Assembly: GCA_002338145.1 (NCBI GenBank)
Contig: DDHP01000014.1
Location: forward strand, 1 to 13,953
From: Deferribacteraceae bacterium UBA1873
GTDB lineage: Bacteria > Chrysiogenota > Deferribacteres > Deferribacterales > Flexistipitaceae
DNA: 13,953 nt
Direction: 5' to 3'
The translations under genes were made by a program, and so were the position numbers. The notes under the pieces are model-generated. The model was not told the origin of the DNA. It saw nothing but the letters and a program-made list of their open reading frames with translations, and made no database searches. Shown here one piece after another: positions 7,370 through 13,785 of this stretch; position 1 is the first letter of the stretch, and the number at the start of each line of letters is the position of its first letter.

Positions 7370-8296
7370 TTAACAATGCTGTTTACGCTCCAAATATTCA
7401 TACAAATTGACAAAATCATCAGGGGGAGACACTTTAAAAAGTTTATATTCTTTTTCAAAAGGGCAAAAAAAACCGAGCTCCTGCGAATGAAGAGCCTGTC
7501 TTGATATCGGATAGCCACGGGATATTTTGCCTCCGTACACGTTATCCCCTATGATAGGAAACCCAAGATAAGCCATGTGTACTCTTATCTGATGAGTTCT
7601 TCCCGTCTCAATATTAATTCTGCAAAAAAATTCATTTCCATACCTTTTCAAAACCTCTAATACACTTTTTGCGTATCTGCCTTCATGCTCCGAAACCATC
7701 ATTTTATATCTTGTCACAGGATGTCTTATTATATTTTTTTCAACACAATAGATATTTTCAATAGGTCTCCCAACAGATAACGATACATAAGATTTCCTAA
7801 CTTTTCTGGTCTTAAACAAACTTTTCAACACAGGTATTGCTTCTTTCTTTTTTCCCACAATTAAAACACCCGAAGTATCTTTATCAAGCCTATGAACTAT
7901 CCCCGGACGTAAATCACTGTTCTCATATTCAATATCCAGAGAATAAAGCAAACCGTTTACCAAAGTAACACATTCATCGCCTTCACCAGGATGAACTGAT
8001 ATTCCAGCAGGCTTCTCCACGACAGCATACCACCTGTTCTCATATAATATATTCAATTTCATATCCACAGGTTTTATCCTATCTGTACTTTCCGAAACAG
8101 CACATACCTTGATAAAATCATTTTTCGCAACTGATAATGATGCCTCAACTTTTGAATTGCCATTTACGCTGACAAACCCCTCTTTAATAAGCCTGGAACA
8201 TTTGGAACGGCTTTCACCTGTAAGCTGAGCCAGGCATATGTCCAGACGTTTATAATCGGAATCCAGTATGTATTGCTTTTCTGTAAATTCACCCAA
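7370..8296 (-). CDS. RluA/RluD-family 23S rRNA pseudouridine synthase, about 308 aa
   Basis: The product is likely a pseudouridine synthase that isomerises uridines in 23S rRNA. An N-terminal S4 RNA-binding domain (about residues 15-64 from the start used here) precedes the catalytic domain. The catalytic domain includes EKPAGISVHPG and the hallmark RPGIVHRLDKDTSGVLIVGK, in which the Asp of HRLD (about residue 138) is the nucleophile, followed by the conserved TGRTHQIRVHM. The reading frame is open to a TTG at 8356, but that start has a poorly spaced site and would put the rpsF promoter inside the gene. The TTG at 8296 has AAGGAG with 6 nt spacing and gives a normal length. The S4 domain and length fit RluD best, but RluC or another paralogue cannot be excluded. 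It diverges from rpsF and ends 145 bp before nuoA. Confidence 0.9.
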   Translation of the reverse strand: MGEFTEKQYILDSDYKRLDICLAQLTGESRSKCSRLIKEGFVSVNGNSKVEASLSVAKNDFIKVCAVSESTDRIKPVDMKLNILYENRWYAVVEKPAGISVHPGEGDECVTLVNGLLYSLDIEYENSDLRPGIVHRLDKDTSGVLIVGKKKEAIPVLKSLFKTRKVRKSYVSLSVGRPIENIYCVEKNIIRHPVTRYKMMVSEHEGRYAKSVLEVLKRYGNEFFCRINIETGRTHQIRVHMAYLGFPIIGDNVYGGKISRGYPISRQALHSQELGFFCPFEKEYKLFKVSPPDDFVNLYEYLERKQHC

Positions 8297-8302
8297 AACT
8301 AA

Positions 8303-8308
8303 CTCCTT
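8303..8308 (-). promoter_or_regulatory. Ribosome-binding site deciding the pseudouridine synthase start
   Basis: AAGGAG on the minus strand with a 6-nt gap to a TTG at 8294-8296. This is much better placed than anything upstream of the longer TTG start at 8356, and supports a 308-residue product over a 328-residue one. Confidence 0.7.
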
Positions 8309-8321
8309 GCCAAATATACAG

Positions 8322-8350
8322 TTGACATATATTAAATAAATTGATATCAA
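8322..8350 (+). promoter_or_regulatory. Candidate promoter for rpsF-ssb-rpsR
   Basis: A perfect -35 TTGACA (8322-8327), a 17-bp spacer and the -10 hexamer TATCAA (8345-8350, 4 of 6), with an extended -10 TG at 8342-8343. The 10-bp palindrome TTGATATCAA (8341-8350) covers the whole -10 region. The predicted transcription start near 8357 leaves a leader of about 60 nt before rpsF. Confidence 0.6.
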
Positions 8351-8363
8351 AATCAACCACCTT

Positions 8364-8389
8364 GCTATGAATTCTTAAATATTCATGGC
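8364..8389 (+). promoter_or_regulatory. Hairpin in the rpsF leader, possible autoregulatory element
   Basis: GCTATGAAT (8364-8372) pairs with ATTCATGGC (8381-8389) through nine base pairs including one U-G wobble, with an 8-nt loop. It lies at the 5' end of the predicted rpsF transcript. In many bacteria an S6:S18 complex binds an RNA structure in the rpsF leader to repress the operon. The conserved bulged CCG of that known motif is not visible here, so the regulatory role is inference. Confidence 0.4.
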
Positions 8390-8416
8390 TAATAATCCAA
8401 AAGGAGGAAACATTTA

Positions 8417-8896
8417 ATGCGATTGTATGAGACAGTATTTGTAGTAAACCCTGAATTACCGTTAAAGGATGCTCAGGATTTATCGGAAAAATTTCAGGAC
8501 ATTATCAAGAAAAATGCAGGTGAAATTGTAAACACAGAAACATGGGGCAAATTGCGCCTGGCCTATGATGTTCACGGACATAAAGAAGGCCTGTATTTTC
8601 TTATCCAGTTTAATGCTGACACAGAATTATTGCCTGAACTTGAAAGACGCTTCAAATACGATGACAACGTTATGAGGCATGCAATTGTTCATCTGGATGG
8701 CAAAAAGTTCAAACTCAGAAAAAAATCCGATGAAAAAGACAAAAAAGATGGATCCAGAAACCCCAGAAAACCTCAAACTTCTGGTTCCGGTAGCGTGCAA
8801 AATGAAAGTACATCAGCTAATCAGGAAGAAGGCAATATCCCTGAAAATGAGCAAACCAAAAATAATGAAACAACAACCGTTAGTGAAAATAACTAA
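8417..8896 (+). CDS. rpsF: 30S ribosomal protein S6, 159 aa with long C-terminal tail
   Basis: S6 binds 16S rRNA in the central domain of the small subunit as a heterodimer with S18, encoded two genes downstream. The N-terminal 95 or so residues are a standard S6 domain: YETVFVVNPEL, ETWGKLRLAYDVHGHKEGLYFL, and the FKYDDNVMRHAIVHLDG strand. From about residue 100 the protein runs into a lysine-rich stretch and then a polar, low-complexity tail rich in Asn, Glu, Ser and Thr (about 105-159), probably disordered. Many S6 proteins end near 95-135 residues, so this tail is long. The start follows AAGGAGG with a 9-nt gap. First gene of the rpsF-ssb-rpsR cluster. Confidence 0.95.
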   Translation: MRLYETVFVVNPELPLKDAQDLSEKFQDIIKKNAGEIVNTETWGKLRLAYDVHGHKEGLYFLIQFNADTELLPELERRFKYDDNVMRHAIVHLDGKKFKLRKKSDEKDKKDGSRNPRKPQTSGSGSVQNESTSANQEEGNIPENEQTKNNETTTVSENN

Positions 8897-8910
8897 AAGA
8901 GGAATGTATT

Positions 8911-9351
8911 ATGGGTTTTTTAAATAAAGTAATATTACTCGGGAATGTTACAAGAAATCCTGAAGTAAGATACATCCCAGGCTCCGGAACCCCCGTAGCT
9001 AAATTCGGGCTTGCGGTTAACAGGCGTTACAAAAGTGGTAACGAGTATAAAGATGAGACTCTCTTTATAGATATTTCCGCGTTTGCCAGATTGGCCGAAA
9101 TCACAGGGGAATATATCACCAAAGGTATGCCACTGCTCGTTGAGGGAAGGCTTACATTTCGGACATGGGAACAGGATGGTGTAAAAAGAAGTAAACATGA
9201 AATAGTTGCTGAAAACATACAAATGATTTCCAAAGCTTCGTCAGAGAGCGGAGGGCAGAAAAGCCAAAACAGTGGATTTACAGAAAATTCCGGTATAACG
9301 GAAAACCACTCTAACGACGGAGATATGGACGAAGATGATATTCCTTTTTAG
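8911..9351 (+). CDS. ssb: Single-stranded DNA-binding protein SSB, 146 aa
   Basis: SSB coats single-stranded DNA in replication, recombination and repair and recruits partner proteins through its acidic tip. The OB-fold spans about 1-108, beginning MGFLNKVILLGNVTRNPEVRY and including FIDISAFARLAEITGEYITKG and the GRLTFRTWEQDG segment. A Gly/Ser/Asn-rich linker (about 112-137) leads to the canonical acidic end DEDDIPF, which in this family binds SSB-interacting proteins. The length is slightly short for a bacterial SSB but complete. It lies 14 bp after rpsF, with AGAGG 8 nt before the ATG. Placement between rpsF and rpsR is a common bacterial arrangement. Confidence 0.96.
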   Translation: MGFLNKVILLGNVTRNPEVRYIPGSGTPVAKFGLAVNRRYKSGNEYKDETLFIDISAFARLAEITGEYITKGMPLLVEGRLTFRTWEQDGVKRSKHEIVAENIQMISKASSESGGQKSQNSGFTENSGITENHSNDGDMDEDDIPF

Positions 9352-9360
9352 GAATATCTC

Positions 9361-9382
9361 TTAACATTTTTTAAAATGCTAA
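9361..9382 (+). repeat. AT-rich inverted repeat between ssb and rpsR
   Basis: TTAACATTTT (9361-9370) pairs with AAAATGCTAA (9373-9382) with one mismatch and a 2-bp centre. There is no T-run after it on the plus strand, so it does not look like an intrinsic terminator for ssb. It could be a weak mRNA structure affecting processing or the relative expression of ssb and rpsR. Confidence 0.3.
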
Positions 9383-9411
9383 AAATAAACACTTAATGGA
9401 GGATATAAATA

Positions 9412-9639
9412 ATGGCTATGAGAAGAAGGTTTCAAAGAAAAAAAGTCTGTAAGTTTTGCGCCGACAAAATTGAAATTGACTATAAAGACACCAGACTGTT
9501 AAGGCAATACATTACTGAAAGGGGCAAAATAATGCCATCCAGATTAACTGGAACATGCTCAAGACATCAAAGGAAACTCGCTTCAGCCGTCAAAACTGCC
9601 AGAAATCTGGCAATGCTGCCATACACTCTTAACAGATAA
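9412..9639 (+). CDS. rpsR: 30S ribosomal protein S18, 75 aa
   Basis: S18 joins S6 in the platform of the 30S subunit. The sequence shows the family core: a basic N-terminus, DYKDTRLLRQYITERGKIMP (23-42), SRLTGTCSRHQRKLASAVKT (43-62), and ARNLAMLPYT near the end. C13, C16, C49 and H52 form a possible zinc-ribbon set, so this is the metal-binding (C+) type of S18. Length is normal. The ATG follows GGAGG with a 9-nt gap. It ends the rpsF-ssb-rpsR unit and is followed 4 nt later by a strong hairpin. Confidence 0.97.
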   Translation: MAMRRRFQRKKVCKFCADKIEIDYKDTRLLRQYITERGKIMPSRLTGTCSRHQRKLASAVKTARNLAMLPYTLNR

Positions 9640-9643
9640 ATGC

Positions 9644-9681
9644 TGTAAAAAGGGATAGGCACCAACCTGTCCCTTTTTACA
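9644..9681 (+). terminator. Strong intrinsic terminator after rpsR, probably bidirectional
   Basis: A 16-bp stem with one G-U wobble: 9644-9659 pairs with 9666-9681 around the 6-nt loop CACCAA. The core is GGGATAGG/CCTGTCCC, with an A5 run on the left arm and a T5 run on the right arm, so it could stop transcription from either side. It would end the ribosomal-protein transcript just 15 nt before the DUF2232 start. Confidence 0.85.
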
Positions 9682-9696
9682 CCTAAAAATATATCT

Positions 9697-10587
9697 ATGA
9701 TTTTACAAAATTTTTTCCCAATAATTAGTTTACTCCTGTTCACTACGAACCTTTTTTTTCCACAAGTCGGTTTTATTGTTACTTTTTTCATTCCATTACT
9801 TGTAATAACTTACCTTACAGGAAAAACAAGAAATAAAAAAAGTGATATATACAGCATTGTAGCTTTATTAATAGCTCTTTTTTATAAACCAATAGTAGGA
9901 GTATCTTTTATATTAATTGTATTGGCTCCTTCGTTTTTTTTATACTTTAACACTGTAAAAGAGAAAAAAATATATCCTGTAATAACTTCAGGTTTACCGG
10001 CTTTCCTGGTGACACTGGCTTCACTTTCATTAATCCCGGAATACAGAGAGTTATTACAAGAAGCTATTATTAACAATATAAACATGGTGGCAAATCAAAT
10101 GTCACAAAATGACATACCTCTTGAGGACAAAGGTTACATAGCATATATATCTAATAACAAAGAAAGTATTGCTGAATTCATGGTAATGCTTCTTCCGTGC
10201 CTGAGTTATTCATATGTAGCGTTGCTTACCTATATCAGCAGAAGTTTTGCTTACAGAATAAAAAATATACCGGTGAAACTTTTCAAAGTACCGGATGTGC
10301 TTATCATTCCTTTTATAATTGGTGGTTTTTTTATTATAGGCTCATCACCCATATCAAAAATTATTGCATATAATACACTGATTATTTTCGGAAGCTTATT
10401 TTTTTTCCAAGGGCTGGATTTAGTCAACTTTTTTATGATAAAATTCAATGTTTTTGTTTTTTTGCGTCTTTTATTTTATATAGTAATATTTTCTGAACCA
10501 TTTATGTTGATATTCGTGGCATTGTTTGGCCTTTTTGATAATTGGTTTCATTTTGACAAAATAACATTTAAAAAGGATAACAATTGA
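9697..10587 (+). CDS. DUF2232 (YybS-like) integral membrane protein, 296 aa
   Basis: A predicted inner-membrane protein of unknown function. Hydrophobic segments occur at about 4-40, 50-84, 95-113, 160-182, 199-217, 220-240 and 250-280, giving roughly seven to nine passes. A soluble loop (about 115-158) follows the third hydrophobic segment. The YFQG-like FFQGLDLVNFFM (236-247) and the terminal FGLFDNWFHFDK (277-288) match what I recall of DUF2232 proteins, which often sit beside rpsF/rpsR/rplI; the family call is from memory of these motifs and the context. The ATG at 9697 has no recognisable ribosome-binding site, and I found no better upstream in-frame start. The 3' end overlaps the TTG start of the next gene by 4 bp. 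Confidence 0.75.
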   Translation: MILQNFFPIISLLLFTTNLFFPQVGFIVTFFIPLLVITYLTGKTRNKKSDIYSIVALLIALFYKPIVGVSFILIVLAPSFFLYFNTVKEKKIYPVITSGLPAFLVTLASLSLIPEYRELLQEAIINNINMVANQMSQNDIPLEDKGYIAYISNNKESIAEFMVMLLPCLSYSYVALLTYISRSFAYRIKNIPVKLFKVPDVLIIPFIIGGFFIIGSSPISKIIAYNTLIIFGSLFFFQGLDLVNFFMIKFNVFVFLRLLFYIVIFSEPFMLIFVALFGLFDNWFHFDKITFKKDNN

Positions 10588-11501
10588 CTAGTAAAACCAG
10601 AGCTGCCTTTATTTCTATAACAGTGGCTAGTTTTCTGGCCGTAATAAAACTAATTACGGGGCTATTAATAAATTCACTTGTAGTCATATCATCAGCTATA
10701 GACTCTATAATGGATATAGTTACATCAACAATTAATTACTATGCATTAAAAGCATCTGAGTCACCGCCCGACAAAGAGCATCCATTCGGACACCATAAAT
10801 TTGAATCAATGGCTTCATTTATTCAATCCATTATAATCATGCTTTCCGGAGCATATATTTTTTATGAAGCTTATAAGAAATTTACAGGAAGCGGAATAAT
10901 TAAAAATATAAATAGTGGTTTATATATTATGGTTATCTCCATAATTATAACCATAGTGCTGACATTTTATCTTAACAGGGTAGCTAAAAAAGAAAACTCA
11001 ACCGTACTAAAAGCTGATGCTTTGCATTATGAAATTGATATACTAACCAACTCAGGAATAATTATTACGCTGATTATAATAAAACTTACCGGCAATGAAA
11101 TGATCGATCCTCTAATTTCAGTGGCAATCGCAGTATATATTTTTTACTCTGCAGCCAAACTAAACATTAAAGTAGTAAAAGAACTTGTGGATTCAGAAAT
11201 CCCTGAAAGTGTAAAGACACATCTCATTGACATTTTAAATAAATATGAAGAGTATCATCTGGATTTTCACCGATTGAGAACACGCCAGGCGGGTTCCAAA
11301 AAATTTATTGACCTCCACCTGACATTGTGTAAAAAAATTACATTAGAAGATGCACACGCTATTGCTGATGCAATAGAAAGACAGGTAAAAAAGGAAATTA
11401 AGGACTCCGATATAACTATACATATTGAACCATGCACAGATAAAGATTGTCCGGGGATAGAAAATTGCAAAAAGAAGCCAAAAATTGAAAATAAATTATA
11501 A
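10584..11501 (+). CDS. Cation diffusion facilitator (CDF) family metal transporter, 305 aa
   Basis: Likely a divalent-metal/proton antiporter exporting Zn, Fe or similar ions from the cytoplasm. There are six membrane segments (about 8-28, 31-53, 78-98, 112-131, 152-169, 173-192) and a cytoplasmic C-terminal domain (about 200-285). The transport site reads D40xxxD44 in TM2 and H148xxxD152 at TM5, the D-D-H-D set of E. coli YiiP/FieF. The CDF loop HPFGH (66-70) with E74 is present. H229, H245, H258 and H280 match the regulatory metal sites of the YiiP cytoplasmic domain. An extra cysteine-rich end, C284, C289 and C295, follows. The TTG start overlaps the DUF2232 stop (TTGA) and has AAGGA 6 nt upstream. 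Metal specificity cannot be fixed. Confidence 0.92.
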   Translation: MTSKTRAAFISITVASFLAVIKLITGLLINSLVVISSAIDSIMDIVTSTINYYALKASESPPDKEHPFGHHKFESMASFIQSIIIMLSGAYIFYEAYKKFTGSGIIKNINSGLYIMVISIIITIVLTFYLNRVAKKENSTVLKADALHYEIDILTNSGIIITLIIIKLTGNEMIDPLISVAIAVYIFYSAAKLNIKVVKELVDSEIPESVKTHLIDILNKYEEYHLDFHRLRTRQAGSKKFIDLHLTLCKKITLEDAHAIADAIERQVKKEIKDSDITIHIEPCTDKDCPGIENCKKKPKIENKL

Positions 11502-11513
11502 ACAAAACTATAT

Positions 11514-11518
11514 GGAGG
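11514..11518 (+). promoter_or_regulatory. Ribosome-binding site deciding the aminotransferase start
   Basis: GGAGG with 5 nt to the ATG at 11524. It selects the 409-residue product over a TTG at 11485, which would add 13 residues, lies inside the CDF gene and has no comparable site. Confidence 0.8.
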
Positions 11519-11523
11519 AGAGA

Positions 11524-12753
11524 ATGAGTGATTTTACACAAAATATGATAGCAGAGAGACTTGGCGGAAAACAATTTGGAAAAGATACTAAAATTTATAA
11601 GTTTGAAAAAATCAAACGGGCAAAAAAAGCTGCCATGGAAAAAAATCCTTCTGTCGAGCTGATTGATATGGGTGTGGGAGAACCTGACGATAAAGCCCCT
11701 GAAGCTATTATCAATGTATTGAAACAAGAAGTAGATAAAAGAGAAAACAGATTTTACTCGGATAACGGTATCCAGGAATTTAAAGACGTAGCTGCAAATT
11801 ACATGAATAAACGTTTTGGTGTAAATATAGACCCACAAACCGAAATAAATCACAGCATCGGGTCAAAACCGGCTTTGGCAATGATCCCTTTCACATTAAT
11901 AAACCCGGGGGAGATTTCTTTGATGACAGTTCCGGGTTATCCTGTGACGGGCAGTCTTACAAAATATCTCGGCGGTGATATTTATCCTTTACCTCTCACA
12001 AAAGAAAATAATTTTTTACCTGATTTAAACAATATCCCGGCAGAAGTAAAAGATAAAGCAAAAATTTTATATCTGAATTATCCTAACAACCCCACAGGAG
12101 CAATTGCAGACGAAGCATTTTTTGAAAATGTTGTTAAATTTGCCAAAGACAATAACATTGCAGTAGTTCATGATGCTGCTTACATTGAACTTACTTATGA
12201 TAAAAAACAGCCATCTTTTCTTTCTGTTGATGGAGCAAAGGATGTGGGAATCGAAATTCATTCGTTATCAAAATCTTATAATATGACCGGATGGAGACTT
12301 GCATTTGTTTGTGGGAACGAAACACTGGTAAAAGCCTTTGCAACTGTTAAAGACAACTACGACTCGGGACAATTTATCCCAATACAAAAAGCTGGAGCTT
12401 ATGCACTCAATCACCCTGAATTAATTGATATAACGAGGGAAAAATACAAAAGACGACTCTCAAAATTAGCATCTGTCCTTAAAAATATGGGATTTTATGT
12501 AAACGAACCCAAAGGGACTTTTTATCTTTATTTTGAAATACCAAAAGGCACAAAAGACGGAAGAACATTTGACAGTGCCGAAGAATTCTGCGATTTCATG
12601 ATAAGAGAGAAATATATTTCATCTGTACCGTGGGATGATGCCGGCAATTTTCTGAGATTCAGCGCCACTTTTGAAGCAGACACAATTGAAGAGGAAAACC
12701 GTATAATAGATGAAATTCAAAAAAGATTAGCAAAAGAAAATTTTGTCTTTTAA
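11524..12753 (+). CDS. dapL: LL-diaminopimelate aminotransferase (class I/II, PLP-dependent), 409 aa
   Basis: Probably converts tetrahydrodipicolinate and glutamate directly to LL-diaminopimelate, a shortcut to lysine and peptidoglycan precursors. It is a fold-type I aminotransferase: GVGEPD (50-55), NYPNNPTG (185-192), HDAAY (216-220, D217 and Y220 contacting PLP), SLSKSYNMTGWR (247-258) with the Schiff-base lysine K250, and a C-terminal LRFS with the substrate-binding R378. The N-terminal signature (IAERLGGKQFGK, then KIYKFEKIKRAKK) fits the bacterial DapL group as I know it, more than aspartate aminotransferases. A broader-specificity aminotransferase remains possible without biochemical or phylogenetic data. 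It starts 22 bp after the CDF gene and is probably cotranscribed with DUF2232 and CDF. Confidence 0.85.
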   Translation: MSDFTQNMIAERLGGKQFGKDTKIYKFEKIKRAKKAAMEKNPSVELIDMGVGEPDDKAPEAIINVLKQEVDKRENRFYSDNGIQEFKDVAANYMNKRFGVNIDPQTEINHSIGSKPALAMIPFTLINPGEISLMTVPGYPVTGSLTKYLGGDIYPLPLTKENNFLPDLNNIPAEVKDKAKILYLNYPNNPTGAIADEAFFENVVKFAKDNNIAVVHDAAYIELTYDKKQPSFLSVDGAKDVGIEIHSLSKSYNMTGWRLAFVCGNETLVKAFATVKDNYDSGQFIPIQKAGAYALNHPELIDITREKYKRRLSKLASVLKNMGFYVNEPKGTFYLYFEIPKGTKDGRTFDSAEEFCDFMIREKYISSVPWDDAGNFLRFSATFEADTIEEENRIIDEIQKRLAKENFVF

Positions 12754-12762
12754 ATACCAACA

Positions 12763-12787
12763 GGCGCCGAAACTTTCGGCGTCTTTT
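12763..12787 (+). terminator. Intrinsic terminator after dapL
   Basis: GGCGCCGAA (12763-12771) pairs with TTCGGCGTC (12775-12783), nine pairs with one G-U wobble around a 3-nt loop, followed by TTTT. Outer bases ACCAA and TTGGT can extend the pairing. It would end the DUF2232-CDF-dapL transcript. Confidence 0.8.
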
Positions 12788-12812
12788 GGTTCTGCAAAGC
12801 TTTAAAATATTC

Positions 12813-12841
12813 TTGCTGCCCCACTAACTTGTTGATAAAAT
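12813..12841 (+). promoter_or_regulatory. Candidate extended -10 promoter for fmt
   Basis: TGaTAAAAT (12833-12841) is an extended -10 element with 5 of 6 hexamer matches. A weak -35 TTGCTG lies 17 bp upstream. The predicted start near 12848 would give a very short leader that begins at the fmt ribosome-binding site, so a different start point is possible. Confidence 0.4.
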
Positions 12842-12858
12842 TTTTATAAGGAGAGCTG

Positions 12859-13785
12859 ATGAAAATTATTTACATGGGTACCCCCCATATCGCTGTAAAA
12901 CCTCTCGAAAAGCTGTTTAATCATCCTGATATCGATATTCCGCTGGTAATTTGCCAACCTGATAAACCTAAAGGCAGAGGTAAAAAAATGTCGCAGCCGC
13001 CGGTAAAAGAATTTGCCATTGATAATAATATAAAAGTATACCAGCCTGACACACTTAAAAATAATACACAAGCTGTAGAGATACTCAGAAAAATATCTCC
13101 GGATTTTTTTGTAGTAGTTGCCTATGGGAAAATTCTCCCGGTACAAATTCTTTCAATTCCGCGTTTTGCACCGATAAATATACATTTTTCTCTACTACCG
13201 AAATACAGGGGAGCAGCTCCAGTAAACTGGACAATTATTAATGGTGACAAGTACACTGGGGTATCAACAATGATAATGAGTGAAGGCTTGGATAAAGGTG
13301 ACATATTATTACAGAAATCCACAGATATTGACAAAAAAACCAGTATCGAGCTTTCAGAGGAACTCTCCGAAATGGGAGCTGACCTGATATGTCAAACTAT
13401 AACAAATTTCCAGCATATTAAGCCCCGGAAACAGGATGAATCCAAAAGCAGCTACGCTCCCATTATAAAGAAACAGGACGGATTAATAGACTGGGACAAT
13501 GATGCCTGCTATATAGAAAGGCAAATCAGGGGATTTCAACCATGGCCATCAGCCTACACATTTTTGAACGGGAAACTGATGAAAATTTTTAAAGCTGAAG
13601 TTATTGACAACAACAGAGAATATGCTAATGGAGAAATAGTATCCGTGGATAAAAAATCCTTTATCGTAAAATGCGGAAATAATTCATTACAAATTCTCGA
13701 ACTTCAGATGGAAGGAAAAAAACGCACATCTGCAGAAAGTTTTTTGGCAGGCTCAAAATTGGAAACAGGGACTAAACTTGGATAA
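12859..13785 (+). CDS. fmt: Methionyl-tRNA formyltransferase, 308 aa
   Basis: Formylates the amino group of initiator Met-tRNA using 10-formyltetrahydrofolate, for translation initiation in the cytoplasm. The N-terminal Rossmann-like catalytic domain (about 1-190) begins MKIIYMGTPHIA. It carries QPDKPKGRGKK (33-43), the tRNA-contacting loop, the signature NIHFSLLPKYRGAAP (107-121), and SEGLDKGDILLQ. N107, H109 and D145 match the catalytic Asn106, His108 and Asp144 of the E. coli enzyme. The C-terminal tRNA-binding domain (about 205-305) includes IRGFQPWPSAYT. Length is normal (E. coli 315). The start follows AAGGAG with 5 nt spacing. No peptide deformylase gene lies directly upstream, although def-fmt is a common pair. 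Confidence 0.96.
   Translation: MKIIYMGTPHIAVKPLEKLFNHPDIDIPLVICQPDKPKGRGKKMSQPPVKEFAIDNNIKVYQPDTLKNNTQAVEILRKISPDFFVVVAYGKILPVQILSIPRFAPINIHFSLLPKYRGAAPVNWTIINGDKYTGVSTMIMSEGLDKGDILLQKSTDIDKKTSIELSEELSEMGADLICQTITNFQHIKPRKQDESKSSYAPIIKKQDGLIDWDNDACYIERQIRGFQPWPSAYTFLNGKLMKIFKAEVIDNNREYANGEIVSVDKKSFIVKCGNNSLQILELQMEGKKRTSAESFLAGSKLETGTKLG

Noticed and set aside
11485..11523. Longer aminotransferase start at a TTG
   Set aside because: The ATG at 11524 has GGAGG with 5 nt spacing; the TTG lies inside the CDF gene and has no good ribosome-binding site.
11416..11853. Minus-strand open frame of 145 codons across the CDF-dapL junction
   Set aside because: It overlaps two well-supported plus-strand genes. 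Its phenylalanine- and isoleucine-rich product looks like a reverse-frame artefact.
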